Positions 22,597-33,700 of a DNA stretch of 64,000 bases are shown here, in pieces (positions within the stretch are counted from its first letter, which is position 1; every line of letters starts with the position of its first letter). The position numbers and the translations under genes were made by a program. This DNA is from Ambrosia x helenae (taxonomy: Eukaryota > Streptophyta > Magnoliopsida > Asterales > Asteraceae), in the NCBI GenBank assembly GCA_030844895.1, contig CM061224.1:26121992-26185991 (forward strand), written 5' to 3'. The notes beneath the pieces were generated by a model. That model saw nothing but the letters and a program-made list of their open reading frames with translations. It was not told where the DNA came from and did no database searches.

Positions 22597-23297
22597 TGTT
22601 GGACCAGTAAGCTGCTCTTTTAGTTGAACTTGCTAGTTGACACTTAAGTGTTTAGCAAGTTCTTGGTGAGTGATAGCACAGCGGAATGTTTATAAGTTTA
22701 TAGCTACACTTTATCAACAGGAGTTATTACTCCCCCTGGATTCAAGAACTAATAAATGATAAGTGTTTATTGAGAATCTAAGTATTGAATGAGAATGAAA
22801 CACTTTGACAGATTCTCAGTAAACACGAAATGGAAATAACAATAATAAGTGTTGAAGGATTTCTTGTATTGAAATCAATGTCTAAAACAGAGGGATGAAC
22901 CCTTCTATTTATAGACTTTACAAATACATGAACCTTGCCAAAAAGCAAGTTCAGAAACAAGTTGCAACAAGTTGCAGTCTTGGAACTTGTACATAAAGCA
23001 AAAAAGAAATACTAAAGTATTAAACTACTGATATACAAAGGCGGTGGAAAAGATCTTATGTAAGTACTGATGAATGACAAACTACTGATGAGTAGTTTGT
23101 CTTCAGTAGTTCTTCAGTAGAAGTATCTGGTTTGAACTTCAGAACTTCTGATGACTTTTCTTCTTCAGCACTTCTGAATCTCTTCTTCAGCAGTTTGATC
23201 CTTTGTCTTCAGCAGTTCTATACTTAGAGTATTTTGACAGAAGTGAATTAGACTAAGGTTTGAAAAAGTGGTTTCACCAATCCTTTTCGTCCTAACA
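22597..23297 (-). repeat. Copia LTR, complete, 701 bp
   Basis: Ends TGTTGGAC and GTCCTAACA are near inverted copies. PBS and gag lie to its left, so this is the 5' LTR. It interrupts the gag gene of Gypsy B at 23298. Same family as 1-272. Confidence 0.85.
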
Positions 23298-23779
23298 GTC
23301 ATAAACTCATCTTCCAGCTTCTTGATTTCATTACGAGGACAGAACTCTGCCTTCATAATGTCTTTAGCTTGATCCCAAGTTAAGGCTAGTGCAGCTTCAG
23401 CTCCGCGAGTGCGTTTTTCTTCATTCCACCAAGTGAGTGCTCGTTTGTGAAGAACACTCATGGCATAACGGACATTAAAGTTGTCGGGGCATTCACTGTT
23501 GATGAAGGTATTCTCAATACCCTCAAACCATTGCAGGAGTCCCGTAGCTCCTTCTTCTCCACTAAACTTTGGGGGATTACAAGAATTAAAGTGTTTAAGG
23601 GTACAGGCTGGAAGACCATTCCCATTCCCGTTGTGGTTTCCATTTCCATTCCCGTTACCGTTTCCGTTCCCGTTGTCGTTCAACTGGATGACTTGAGCTA
23701 GTAGGTAAGTTGGGAACCAGAGTTGCGATTTGCTGCGCCATTTGTTGAGAAATGATTACAGCCAGTTAAGCATCGACAC

Positions 23780-23818
<39 letters not shown>

Positions 23819-23906
23819 GGTTAGTGTCATGGTTATGGTTGTGATTGCTACTTCCTTCGTCATGGTTGTCACCACTGTTGAGACGAGCGCTGCGACGTGG
23901 AGGCAT
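23298..23906 (-). pseudogene. Gypsy B gag, cut by the copia LTR
   Basis: The start codon is at 23906 (MPPRRSARLNSG), followed by an Asn run from a (GTT)n microsatellite at about 23783-23819 and a TAA soon after. A frameshift leads to an Asn-Gly run and then clear gag: NPPKFSGEEGATGLLQWFEG, LTWWNEEK, KAEFCPRNEIKKLEDEF. The rest is missing beyond the copia LTR. Confidence 0.75.
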
Positions 23907-24410
23907 GATCTGTAAGAGACACAATGAAATGAATGAGGTTATATAAGGAATGTAATCATTTATTCATTAAAACGAATAAACGAAAACGTTGACTTATAAA
24001 AGACTCTAGATTCTAATAACATATGAAGACATGCTTTAGCCTATAAGTGAACACTCATCCCGAGAATTCCCAGGTAGGCATCCGGGTCCCTCGTCTGATT
24101 GGGATATATGCGCAATGCCAGCCTAGACAGAAGACTCAGAATACAAGCGTTCACCCTTCCAGATTGCACGTGTTCGTTATTAAAATCTAGAACTTCGACG
24201 AGATCTCAAGGTGCTTCAGGCTAAGCCTGAGGAATTTGTCCTATTAGTCTAAGAGTGGATCCAGTGATGGAGAGCAACCTTCTTGTAAGGATGAAAATAG
24301 GGATGAGCAGTAGGAGATAGAAAAGAGCAAGTAAGAGAAGCAAGTACTGGTTAAATCCTATGGTTATAGACTAGATTATTTTTCTAATAACCTAATTCCC
24401 TATAACCATG

Positions 24411-24422
24411 GCTCTGATACCA
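24411..24422 (-). promoter_or_regulatory. tRNA-Met primer binding site of Gypsy B
   Basis: The reverse complement TGGTATCAGAGC is three bases from the LTR start at 24426. The 60 bases to the left match those at 63070-63129 in element C. Confidence 0.9.
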
Positions 24423-25934
24423 ATCTGTAACACCCCAACCGATGGCGGAAACATCGGGATGTCACGTATTGATGATTGTTCAGTAGCTCATGGTAAATAA
24501 TAATTCTCATTATATGATTTAGATAAATTACATACAATTGTTCTACAAGAATTCATACATCAAATTGAATAAAACTATGCACACATCTTCAAGCATTAAC
24601 TCAAATCTTCAAGCAAGTAGAACCTGAAACATGTTAAGTTGAAAATATTTTGGGTCAACAAAAGTTGGTGAGAATTACATAGGTTTTGATAATCGAATAA
24701 AATTGTTGTGCAATTCATGTGTCATAGCAATCTAGTCCATATGCGAAAACATACTAGAAGTAAATCGAGTGCATAATCAACCATTGTGACTGTTGTATTG
24801 TGGTACATCCCATACGCTCATGGTTCACTCGTTTATATTGCAGTAACAAACGCCCAAGCTACCTTTGTAGGAGGCACGTATCCGGGTGGGATTGTCAGTC
24901 CAATAGATCTATCAATGTATACCGTCGGTTGATCAATGTTTATGCTAGAATTGTGCTTACCCTAGTCATGTTCAAGACATAATGCAACATAGAAAAACAC
25001 ATAGACACATTGATGATTGAATTGCATAAATAATGTTGTAACATGTTTCACCCCAAAAATGGTGATAAATAGAAAAGGGGCTATGTAAAACTCACCTTAG
25101 CAAAATGTTATATCTGTTGAAAAATTGAATAATGGTGTTGCCCAAATGTATCAAGTATCACCCTATAATAAGGTAATAAATATGTCTAAGTCTATCAAGT
25201 CTACAAATGTATAAGTTTCTAGGGCTTCGAATTTGGGGATAAATGCTTGTTTGATTATTATTAAAAATGTTTGATAATTGAGAGAATATTAGTAAATAAG
25301 TAAACAAAAATCTTTTTACGAAATTTAAATTTAAGATGGTCACAATGATGTGTTTAGAGTATAAAAATAATTCTTACAAAATTATTTTCTTTAAAGTAGA
25401 ATATTAATTCTATTTATAACACATTGTCAAAATTTGACTTTAATATTTAAAAATATTAAAATTAAAGAATTGTTAGTTTAAAATTTGTATTTCTGTTCTA
25501 AATAATCAGAAATAATTTGTATAAAATTTTGGTGCAAAAATATTAAAAATTGAATTTATTATGATTTAATTATGATTAAAACTAACAAAAATTGATTAAA
25601 AATATTAAATAAATGATTTTTCTGAAATAAAAATCATTTCAGAAAAGTTTAACATTATAAAAACTCAGAATAATTTTTGTGGAAATTTATAAAATTGTTT
25701 TGATATTTTAATGCAATATTATAAATATAATAGAATAAAATTGATTTAATTATTATATATATTAAATAAATGAATTTTTGAAAACTAAAAATTGTAAGTT
25801 AAACTTTTTCATTAGATTAACTAAAAATAATTTTTGTAGAATTAATAAAAGAGCTTTAATATTTTAAAACGAATTTATAAAATTATAAGTATTATATAAT
25901 TAATTTTGATAGTAAAAACAAAATAAGGAAAAAA

Positions 25935-26010
25935 ACTTTGCCACAGCCGGGACTCGAACCCGCGTGGCTCGGGTATATGGCACCAGACACAACCACTTGG
26001 TCCAGACCAG
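25935..26010 (-). mobile_element. tRNA-like SINE head in LTR B
   Basis: On the minus strand: an A-box-like GGACCAAGTGGT (25992-26003), then a B box GGGTTCGAGTCCC (25950-25962), followed by a T-rich tail. Fits the head of an Au-like plant SINE; no target duplication found. Confidence 0.45.
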
Positions 26011-26611
26011 TGGTTGTGTTGGTTTTCTGTTTGTTTGAAACATATATCATACTTGAAATCATGTTCATCCCCAAATCAAGCTTACGAGCCCTAGATTCTT
26101 CAATCAAGCAATTCACACAACATTAACCCAATTAATCATGGGGTTAATGTTGTGTATGTTCCGAATAACAAAACCCATAATATAAATCACACTTACAAAT
26201 ACGATTCAGATACGATTTGGTCAGTCAACCGTATAAGTCAAAAACGCGATCTAAAACCAAGAACAGAGGACTTTTAAGTGAAATTGGGGGTTGAGAGAGA
26301 TTGTTCGGCGAGATGAGGATGTGGTATGAGGTCCAATTTATAGGGATGATGCCTGGAACGATGAATTGGTAAGGTTGACTTAGTCATGAATGTTTGACGC
26401 GTCGTGACTCAATTATAGAAGCAATTGATTGATAATTGACGAGGTTTTGACTTAGATCAGACCGATAATCATGGTGCAAATGCTAATCTTCGATTAATTA
26501 CGAGTCAATGTGGTGATTTTGGTAAGTCATTGATCTCAGTTGACTTTCCAAGTCAACTGAGATGTTTTCCAAGTCATGATATAATTAATTCGCGTCCAGA
26601 TTATAACAAGT

Positions 26612-26700
26612 GTATGGGCTAGAGCAGTTGGTTGTGTGTGTTTGTGTAGTTGAACCGGTTAGGGACCCGGGTTCGATCCCCATCCCTAACATTATTTTTC
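26612..26700 (+). mobile_element. tRNA-like SINE head in LTR B
   Basis: A-box-like GGCTAGAGCAGTTGGT (26617-26632), B box GGGTTCGATCCCC (26669-26681), then a T-rich tail. It could also be part of the LTR consensus. No clear target duplication. Confidence 0.4.
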
Positions 26701-27534
26701 AAATATTTATTTTATTCATGGGCCGGGTATTGGGCTAGTATATGGGCCGGGTCTGATGGGCCTTGGGCTCTGATACAAGAAGAATTAAGGGGTTTTTGGG
26801 CTTTGGGTTTGGTTTAAAGGTGTAGTAAAAAAAATGTGGGTATTATTATTATTATTACATATAAATACATATATATATATATAAGTTGTGTATTTAATGC
26901 TAAAAGTGTATAAAGTAAGGTTTTTACGTATAAAAATTTGGGGGAAAATTTTGCGATGTTACAACGTAGGTCTTGCTTGACCGAACCACTTATATCTTCG
27001 TGTTCTTACTTTTACCACACATACACTCACTTATATTCACTCTCTCGGGTTGAACCAAATGTTTGGGTAAAGGAACGTACTTGTAGTAACATAAGTATAC
27101 ACCTCTCGGTGATTAGTGATAATCTCCGAGATACTTATTGTTTCTTCAGCAAATAATATCACACAATTATCTATTTTCTTGATTCACCAACTCTCAGGGT
27201 TTGATACTCATGTATACAATCCGGTAATTCCTCGAATTACCATTTGTGCAGTTATTAACTTGTGACTGTGTACCATACGACTCACTTAACTAATCCTAGT
27301 CAAGTGCAATGCTATGAACTATCATGTAAGTTAACTAGAGTTAGGTTAAACTATTTAACCCAAAAATGCGGGGTGTCACATCATCCCCAAGTTGAAAAGA
27401 ATTTCGTCTCGAAATTCAGTAAGTAACCAGTAAAGTTGGTGTCAAGTGAGTGTCAAGTAAGTGTCAAATGAGAGAAAATTCTAAAAAATTTCCTGGTGTC
27501 ACATATTATATATATAGATAAAATAAAATAAATA

Positions 27535-27575
27535 TAATATTAATATAATAATAATAATAATAATAATAATAAAAT
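27535..27575 (+). repeat. (AAT)n microsatellite
   Basis: AT-rich tract with about nine ATA/AAT units just outside the right end of Gypsy A. Confidence 0.85.
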
Positions 27576-27904
27576 GTGTAAAATTGTTTTGAAAGTATCT
27601 TGTGCAATAAAGGCTTGTACATTAGATGTAAATGACTAAAATACCATTCTAGTTAACAGACTAATTAGACGGCGTTAGTAAATTGGACTAAGATGGTTAC
27701 AGATTGAAAAACCAGGTGCTCAGATAGTTAAAACATTTTCGTTTTGGATTCAACTAGTTAAAACCACCATAACACAGAGACTTAAATAGTAAATTACTCT
27801 ATTTTTATTTTTATTTCCATTACATTGTATGAAACTACAACGAATTTTTTTTTTTTGAACGTTACTCCTAAAAAATTTTCTAGATCCCCCACTGATGAAT
27901 TATT

Positions 27905-28065
27905 CATTTTACCTTAATTTAACTAGAAAACTTAACGAGTGTTAGTTTTAGAACCCGACATTGTTACAAATTATAAGGTTACTACCTGAAGATGTTATAA
28001 AAAAAAGTCTTAGTACCTGATATTGAAATTTCACTGAAACCACATGGACTAACGGCGTAAATTTT
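27905..28065. repeat. Right arm of the far inverted repeat (partner 10905-11065)
   Basis: Reverse-complement match to 10905-11065; see that entry. It lies about 400 bases beyond the right end of Gypsy A. Confidence 0.6.
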
Positions 28066-28265
28066 TCATTTTTTTGGAAGGCGAATTTTCTATGTTGTGG
28101 CAAAGATCATCACAACCCCCAGAAGGGGAGTCCCCTAGCCACTCTCCAATGGTCAGACTATGTTGTCTTAACCGGACCCACGCTAACACGAGAGTGGCCG
28201 GCCCACAAGCGAGTCAAGGCTGCGCATAAGGGGCACTAAGGCTTCCACCCGAAAAATTTCCCGTC
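28066..28265 (-). mobile_element. Possible SINE-like insertion
   Basis: A GC-rich block in AT-rich DNA. On the minus strand it ends in TTGCCACAAC-like wording and an A-rich tail, similar to the 3' end of the SINE at 36248-36552. I could not define a tRNA head or target duplication. Confidence 0.3.
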
Positions 28266-29400
28266 ATCTGCCACTTGACAGATGTTAACATGTTTTGAAG
28301 GATATGGTATGGATTGAGAATGCTTTTGTTAATCTTATCTTTAGTTTTTCATACAATACACATTTAACTAGGATTAGGTGTATACATTGACTTATATAAT
28401 ATATTCGGGGGTGTTTGGGGTTGTAGGCATCTTATTAATATTGTTTATACGAAATTTATCCTTTTAAAATCGATAACTTGAACTAAACATCTTCAAATAA
28501 ATATTTAAAAATTTGGAAAACGACTTGTTTTCACTACCAAATGATATGACAAACAGTTTGAACAAACTTTTCAATTGTCTCAAAAAGTGGTTGGCTGCTA
28601 TATTGAAATACAATATGCAAATAATTAGTTTTAGGAGGTTGCTTAAAATTATGTATTTATATTTCTAGGACAAGCTTTTCAAACTGTCTTAAAAAAATGG
28701 TTATTTACAATTCTCAATAAGCAATTACTTTTAATATAAGTGGTAGAAATTGGAGTTTGTTTAACTTTTAAGATTATCACATAATTGATATAATAATAAA
28801 GTCATTTTGCTTTATTAAATTTAATTTAAGGATATAAAAAAACGAAGTCCTAAAAACTAAAGTCGTAGGGTTCGATAAGACGATTCCAATGCCGCTTGAA
28901 TGAGTTCAATCGGAGTCTGTTTGATATCTTTTCTATGACTTACTATTTTTATTTCACTGTGTATTTGATCATAACCCTATGTTTTAAAGTGGTTATGTTA
29001 AGGAGAATAGATAGAAAAGGTAATGATGAAACTATAAAAAAAATATTATTTACCTGTAAATGAGAGACAAAACTTATTGATTTTTAGACCGTATGTAATT
29101 GACAATAAAAATCCACGCCCTCCACTTCAAGTGAAAGGGTCCGATTGGCTCCTCCAAAAAGGTGAAAATTTTCACGCCAAAACAAAAAAAGAACAAAAAT
29201 GCCACGGAGGCGCGGGCGTTTTTTTCCCCTCCTTTCACGCCTAAATCGGTTGCCATTACACATGGTGTTGATATAACTATAGAGACGGAGATAGTAATTC
29301 GGTATTGCTTTCACCTGCGTCGACGAATAAACCCGTGGCAGTCGTATCTTCTTAAATAATTATCACCCAACAGCTTTCAAGTTTGACCAATAGCCTTCAT
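28266..29400. other. Intergenic, AT-rich, no gene seen
   Basis: No convincing frame. Bases 28845-28965 are the inverted partner of 37255-37375. The short frames at 29074-29359 overlap on both strands and have no recognisable domain. Confidence 0.6.
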
Positions 29401-29436
29401 TTGGCGGCTGTTGACCGATCATCCCCATCAAACGCT

Positions 29437-29446
29437 TCTATAAATC
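29437..29446 (+). promoter_or_regulatory. TATA box of the TLC gene
   Basis: TCTATAAATC, about 110 bases upstream of the start codon at 29547. A short upstream frame, ATG at 29470 to TAA at 29532, would be in the leader if transcription starts before 29470. Confidence 0.6.
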
Positions 29447-29546
29447 CCTTTACACTCATCCTTCATTCCATGATCATCTTCTTCACTTCACACCATAATA
29501 TTAGGTCCATTTGTGACCCAAAAAAACAATAATAATAATAACAACA

Positions 29547-30305
29547 ATGGACATCAAAACCATAATAATTTCTCCACCATCACCTCTCCCTCTATTCTTC
29601 ACAATGTTCCTAACAATCTACTTACTCGCCCACTTCCTCATCTTCCGTTCCTGGACCTCCAAAACCCGACCCGAAGCCGCCAGCTGCTTAATCTCCTTAA
29701 CCCACGGAACCCCAGCAACCATACTCGCAATAATCGCCATTTTCTTAGACCCAACACATAATTACGCATCACCCAACACCCAATTCCAAAACCACGTTCT
29801 AGAATACAGCATAGCGTATTTTATCATGGACCTTATTCACTACTTATTATTCTACCCAACAGATGTTATGTTTATTAGTCATCATTTGGCTACCCTGTTT
29901 GTGTTTCTAACATGTAGGTATCTGACGTGTCATGGTGCGTATTCGGTGTTGGTTTTGTTGGTGTTGGCGGAGGTTACTAGTTTGTTGCAGAATGTTTGGA
30001 CGTTGGCGGGGGCGAAACGAGGGGAATCGGAAGTTGCACACCAAGTGTTTGATAAAATGTCTCCGTTGTTCTATGGGGTTTATTTTGTTGTTAGGGGGTT
30101 TGCGGCGCCTTTTTTTGTTTATAGGATGGTTGTTTTTTATGCTAGTGGTGTTGCGGATGGTGTTGTGCCTAAGTGGCTTTGGGTTTCTTGGGTTTGTGTG
30201 GTTGTGTTGGCGATTTCGGTTAGTGTTGTTTGGGTTTTGAATAATTGGGTCGAGTTGTATAGGGAAAGAGGGGTTAGGGTTGAGAATGGGAAGAAAGTTA
30301 GGTAG
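29547..30305 (+). CDS. TLC-domain membrane protein (At5g14285-like)
   Basis: 252 codons, no intron. It resembles the plant single-exon TLC (TRAM-LAG1-CLN8) proteins. These are multi-pass ER or Golgi membrane proteins, linked in the wider family to lipid sensing or ceramide synthesis; the function of this plant branch is not established. Visible features: hydrophobic stretches from about residue 12, then near 55, 90, 120, 135, 180 and 220; SLTHG at about 50; AYFIMDLIHYLLF at about 92 with the conserved D..HY; ISHHLATL at about 110; LAEVTSLLQN at about 142. The full ceramide-synthase Lag1 motif is not evident. The start was chosen as the first ATG after the TATA box; downstream lies AATGAAATGAAAATA, suitable for polyadenylation. 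It is transcribed away from the gypsy cluster and converges on LHT-a, 805 bases apart. Confidence 0.85.
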   Translation: MDIKTIIISPPSPLPLFFTMFLTIYLLAHFLIFRSWTSKTRPEAASCLISLTHGTPATILAIIAIFLDPTHNYASPNTQFQNHVLEYSIAYFIMDLIHYLLFYPTDVMFISHHLATLFVFLTCRYLTCHGAYSVLVLLVLAEVTSLLQNVWTLAGAKRGESEVAHQVFDKMSPLFYGVYFVVRGFAAPFFVYRMVVFYASGVADGVVPKWLWVSWVCVVVLAISVSVVWVLNNWVELYRERGVRVENGKKVR

Positions 30306-31109
30306 GGTGGTTGGTGTAATATATTAGAGTTGATTATATATATTTTGTTACTTGTTAATGAAATGAAAATATGATTGATGATCTTGGTTCTTTATATCAT
30401 GTTGTTTGGATTACTTGTTTTTATTGAATTTGCTTCTTGAGCTAGTGAGTATACTTTATATTATGTTGTTCTCCCGAATTGCTCTAGTTATATTTTTGCA
30501 TCATGGTAGATACAATAAGAGATAACATAGCTTAATGCCCTAGGCAACTCCTTTTCGAATAAGTAAGGGCCCGTTAGCCTTGGCGAAGATGAGGATAAAG
30601 AGTAAGGATTGAAGCCCCCTTAGCTCTGTCAGGTACCGGAGGGGTTACCTCTGTAAATGTGTAGATCCAAGTGTAGTGTGGTGTAGTAGTATGCACGTCT
30701 AAATAGATAAATTGAGCTCATAGTGAATGCCCGACGTCAAATTTAGCGTCAGGTGTGCTTAGGTGAGAGTAATTCCATGATGGTGACCTAGGAAGTCCCC
30801 ACTCGGACAACAAAAAAACATAGCGTTGAGCTACTTGTCGACAAAGCTGGCAATATTTGTTGGTATCAAGGGCCGGATATTACATGTAATCTATTGAACA
30901 TATGATGCAACATAATTGAAATGGATAACTAAGAGAACAAAAAAAAATTAAATAAGAAAAAGAAACCACACAAAGAAATAGGGTACTAACTGTATTATAC
31001 AAAGAAATAGGGAATAAAGGATAATATTAATCAAATGATGGTACAAAGAAGCCAAACCCCATGATGGGTCCTCTGTGCTGTTATTTATATGTTTAGTTTG
31101 CTGATATGA
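30306..31109. other. Intergenic between converging TLC and LHT-a genes
   Basis: Contains 3' flanks of both genes. A less AT-rich block at 30520-30870, including GGGGTTACCTC and AGGAAGTCCCCACTCGG then an A-run, may be an old retroposed repeat. No gene seen. Confidence 0.5.
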
Positions 31110-33700
31110 TTAATTGAAGAACTTATAATTTTTGGAACTCTTAATGATATTTTGCATCCCTCCAATTGGAGATAGAATCATCAAACACAGACCGAGAAAT
31201 ATGCAAATCTGAAATTGAAAAATATAAGTTTTAGCTTCAATATTATGAAATTATAGATTATAAGTAGACATTATGGTCTCAAACATACCCAATTTGTGCA
31301 CCAGGACAAGCTGAACTTCTTTGGCTTGTAAATGGCAAGCCACATTATGCATGGCAGCTAGTAAGAACAAAGATAATAACATAACAAGATAACATTAAGC
31401 GTCTAAGAAATCCCAAAAAACGCGTATAAGTTATAATTAGTAAGGTGTTTGATGACAAAGACATTCTTACAAAATAAGTGGTTGGGGCAAATGCAAAGCC
31501 TCCAAAGAATCCAAGGAGTCCTCCAAAGAAAGGGAAGACTATTGCAACGAACATTGTGAATGCTGAACGCAAATTGAAAAAAAAGGTCAATGATCTGTAT
31601 TTAAAGACAAAAGTTCAAAAAATGCGTTTCTGTATAGCGTTATACTTGTTTGAGGTTGTTACTAACCTACATAAGTAGTACGCGTGACCAAACGCAGGAT
31701 CAAGCTTGGTTTGAAGTTCAATTGCTTCACCAACAGGGTTTCAATCATATCGAAAACTGGCATTGCATAAATCTGTAAAAAGTAAAAAAGTAATAAGCAT
31801 CATATGCGAAAGCTTACGAAATAATGCTGATTTTTTATTAACTATTAAAAGAATGTAAATCATTAAAGTGAGAATATTGGTTGATGATACCTGATAGCTG
31901 CCAATGACATGAATGACCACAAACATGTTAGCAGCTACAATAAGCCATTTAGGCTTCTTTAACGAAATAAGAATATTATCCGCCACTTCATTTCCAAACA
32001 TATAGTATCCGATTAGAGCAACCGGAAAATAGCACAAAGCAACTACAATATAAGCCAAAACCACCCCCCTCCACATGGGTCTCTTGGAAGGCTTCTCGGG
32101 TGTTGAAGGGATTGTTGCCTGGATCTCCAGCACAACGTTATGGCCTGCGTATGCAAATGCCACGTCACCTAAAGCGTTGAAAAAATTAAAGGTGGTTTCA
32201 CCGGGGTTCTTCCCTTTATACCCATATTGCACATTTTCTTGCATCCCTTTGCTAATAGAAGCCGTCCAGGCGATTGTGGAGTAACTGTTTAACATAATCG
32301 CTTCCATTAGTTGGATAACGTTTGATGATAATAGGTTTATACTGAAGGGATGTAAGAGCTTACGTTAAAGACATCACTGCAGCGGCCAATGAAACACCGG
32401 ATATAGAGTTAAAGTTCGGAAGGTGAGACAGTACAAAATGAACAGAAGCAAAGATCATAATGAAATATGTCAATTTGATATTTGGACAAGTTTCGCAAAC
32501 GGTAGTATGGACTTTTTTTAATGATGCCCCTCCTGTGACCATATAAACTATGTTCACACCAACTTCACAGATCAATTGTTGGGGAACCACGATATATAAG
32601 CCGAGCTTTTCACCAAATGCTTGTTGCCCGAGTTCATGGTACCGATCAAACCGTTTTCCAGGTACCATTTCATGCATTTCTACCATCTGCCATAGTGTGT
32701 ACAAGGTTATTACCCATGACAGAATAAGTATTACCACACCAGGTCCCCTGTTTATAACATCAATGTCTCAGTTAGTATTTTTCTTTTAAATGAATATTTA
32801 CTTTTATATTTTTTGTAGTGTGATTTTTTTTTTACTGCATCCTTTTTTTTTTTTTTTGCATTTAACCCCATTGAAGGCCACCTGCCAAGCGCAAGCTACA
32901 TTTTACCTCGTAAAATATCAGTAACAAGTTCTCACGGTTACCAAAAAGAAGTTTGTTACGACAGTACATGGCGTGATCGAAAATCTTGTGTGCTTTACTT
33001 GAAAACAGACTGATTTTGTTTGTAGGTTTGTTGGTATTTTCTTTACTTCAATGAAATTATTATTTGGCTTGTATTTATTATTGTAAAAGTATTACCATCC
33101 AAGATTCGACATGGCATACGGTAGACTTAAAACGCCAGCTCCAACCATGGCAGTTACATTGTGGAAAGCCGCATAATACCATTTTGCATTTCTTGATGAA
33201 GTAATTGGAAGCCAATTGTCTATCGCCTTTTGCTCTGCTGTCTTTGCATCCTGTTATGACATAATAAAAGGTACATATTATTCAAACATTATGCGTATAC
33301 TCAGGGGCGGACCTAGCTTGAAGCTAGGTGCCGCATCCGTTGCTACTCAACTTCGCGCGCGTAGTGGAAAATTAGTGGAAAATTTGTTTTTTTTTACGAT
33401 ATTTGGAAAACGTTACTACTAAAATGAAAAAAATGAAAAACGTTACTACTGAAATTAATTTCTAGATCCGCCACTGCGTATACTGGATCTAATTATTGAT
33501 ACATCAAGTACACGTCTTTGATAATCTTTTTGTGCATCTGATTTATTATATAACAATCTACTTTAGCTTGACATTTAATAATATACTCAAAACAAGATGA
33601 GAGAATAGCCTCTTAAGAGCCTTACAAAATCAGGTGTATCTTCGGTTTGACTTTTTGGGTCAAAGCTTGCCTTCACGTCGTCTGTATATTGAGTTCCCAT
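31110..33700 (-). pseudogene. LHT-a: LHT1-like amino acid transporter, frameshifted
   Basis: Eight exons with GT..AG borders: 33626-33700, 33096-33250, 32364-32747, 31891-32284, 31667-31774, 31471-31562, 31289-31357, 31110-31208. The family (AAAP, LHT subgroup) are proton-coupled plasma-membrane transporters for lysine, histidine and many other amino acids, with about 11 membrane spans. Conserved words include WLPITSSRNAKW, LYTLWQMVEMHEMVPGKRFD, SHLPNFNSISG and GDVAFAYAGHNVVLEIQA. Exon 5 is 108 bases instead of the 106 in LHT-b and LHT-c: the run read GAAAAACCC has two extra A. This leads to a TGA five codons later, leaving about 351 of 457 residues and losing the last spans. The remaining exons are still clean, so the break is recent, or is a base-call error in a five-T run. 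The first intron holds a hAT-type MITE. Confidence 0.85.
33302..33476. mobile_element. MITE, hAT type, 8-bp target duplication
   Basis: Starts CAGGGGCGGACCTAG, ends CTAGATCCGCCACTG, flanked by CGTATACT at 33294-33301 and 33477-33484. 175 bp in intron 1 of LHT-a. Confidence 0.85.

Larger units (their letters stand above)
24426..26963 (-). repeat. 5' LTR of Gypsy B, about 2.5 kb
   Basis: Ends TGTAACACC (24426) and GATGTTACA (26963). The left 500 bases are homologous to LTR C (58410 onward). It carries two tRNA-like stretches (25935-26010 and 26612-26690) and an AT-rich middle. No gene. Confidence 0.75.
21634..27148. mobile_element. Nested insertion with TG..CA ends and GCAAA target copies
   Basis: Flanked by GCAAA at 21629-21633 and 27149-27153. 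The first bases are TGAATGG and the last TTCTTCA, as for an LTR. The outer parts (21634 to about 21955, and 26964-27148) look like the two halves of one LTR of about 500 bp. The centre is a Gypsy B fragment with a copia fragment inside it. The loss of most of both inner elements means at least one deletion after nesting. Confidence 0.6.
11229..27503 (-). mobile_element. Gypsy element A with nested insertions
   Basis: Minus-strand order, right to left: 5' LTR (15285-27503, interrupted twice), PBS (15270-15281), leader, gag and protease remnant (14479 to about 13010), PPT, and 3' LTR (12870-11229, distal end missing). No RT, RNase H or integrase is present. Removing the inserts leaves a 5' LTR of about 2.8 kb and an internal region of only 2.4 kb. 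This is a gag-only, non-autonomous derivative. Frameshifts in gag and the loss of the LTR end show it is old. Confidence 0.75.
15285..27503 (-). repeat. 5' LTR of Gypsy A, in three pieces
   Basis: Pieces: 15285-15556, 19443-21633 and 27154-27503. Ends are TGTCACACC at 15285 and GGTGTCACA at 27503. The first break holds a solo LTR flanked by TAACT/TAACC. The second holds a 5.5-kb insertion flanked by GCAAA on both sides. Confidence 0.7.

Noticed and set aside
23447..23915. Plus-strand frames with Val and Phe-Pro runs
   Set aside because: Reverse strand of the Asn-rich part of Gypsy B gag.
25935..26700. Possible functional tRNA genes (B boxes at 25950 and 26669)
   Set aside because: No complete cloverleaf; better explained as SINE heads or LTR sequence.
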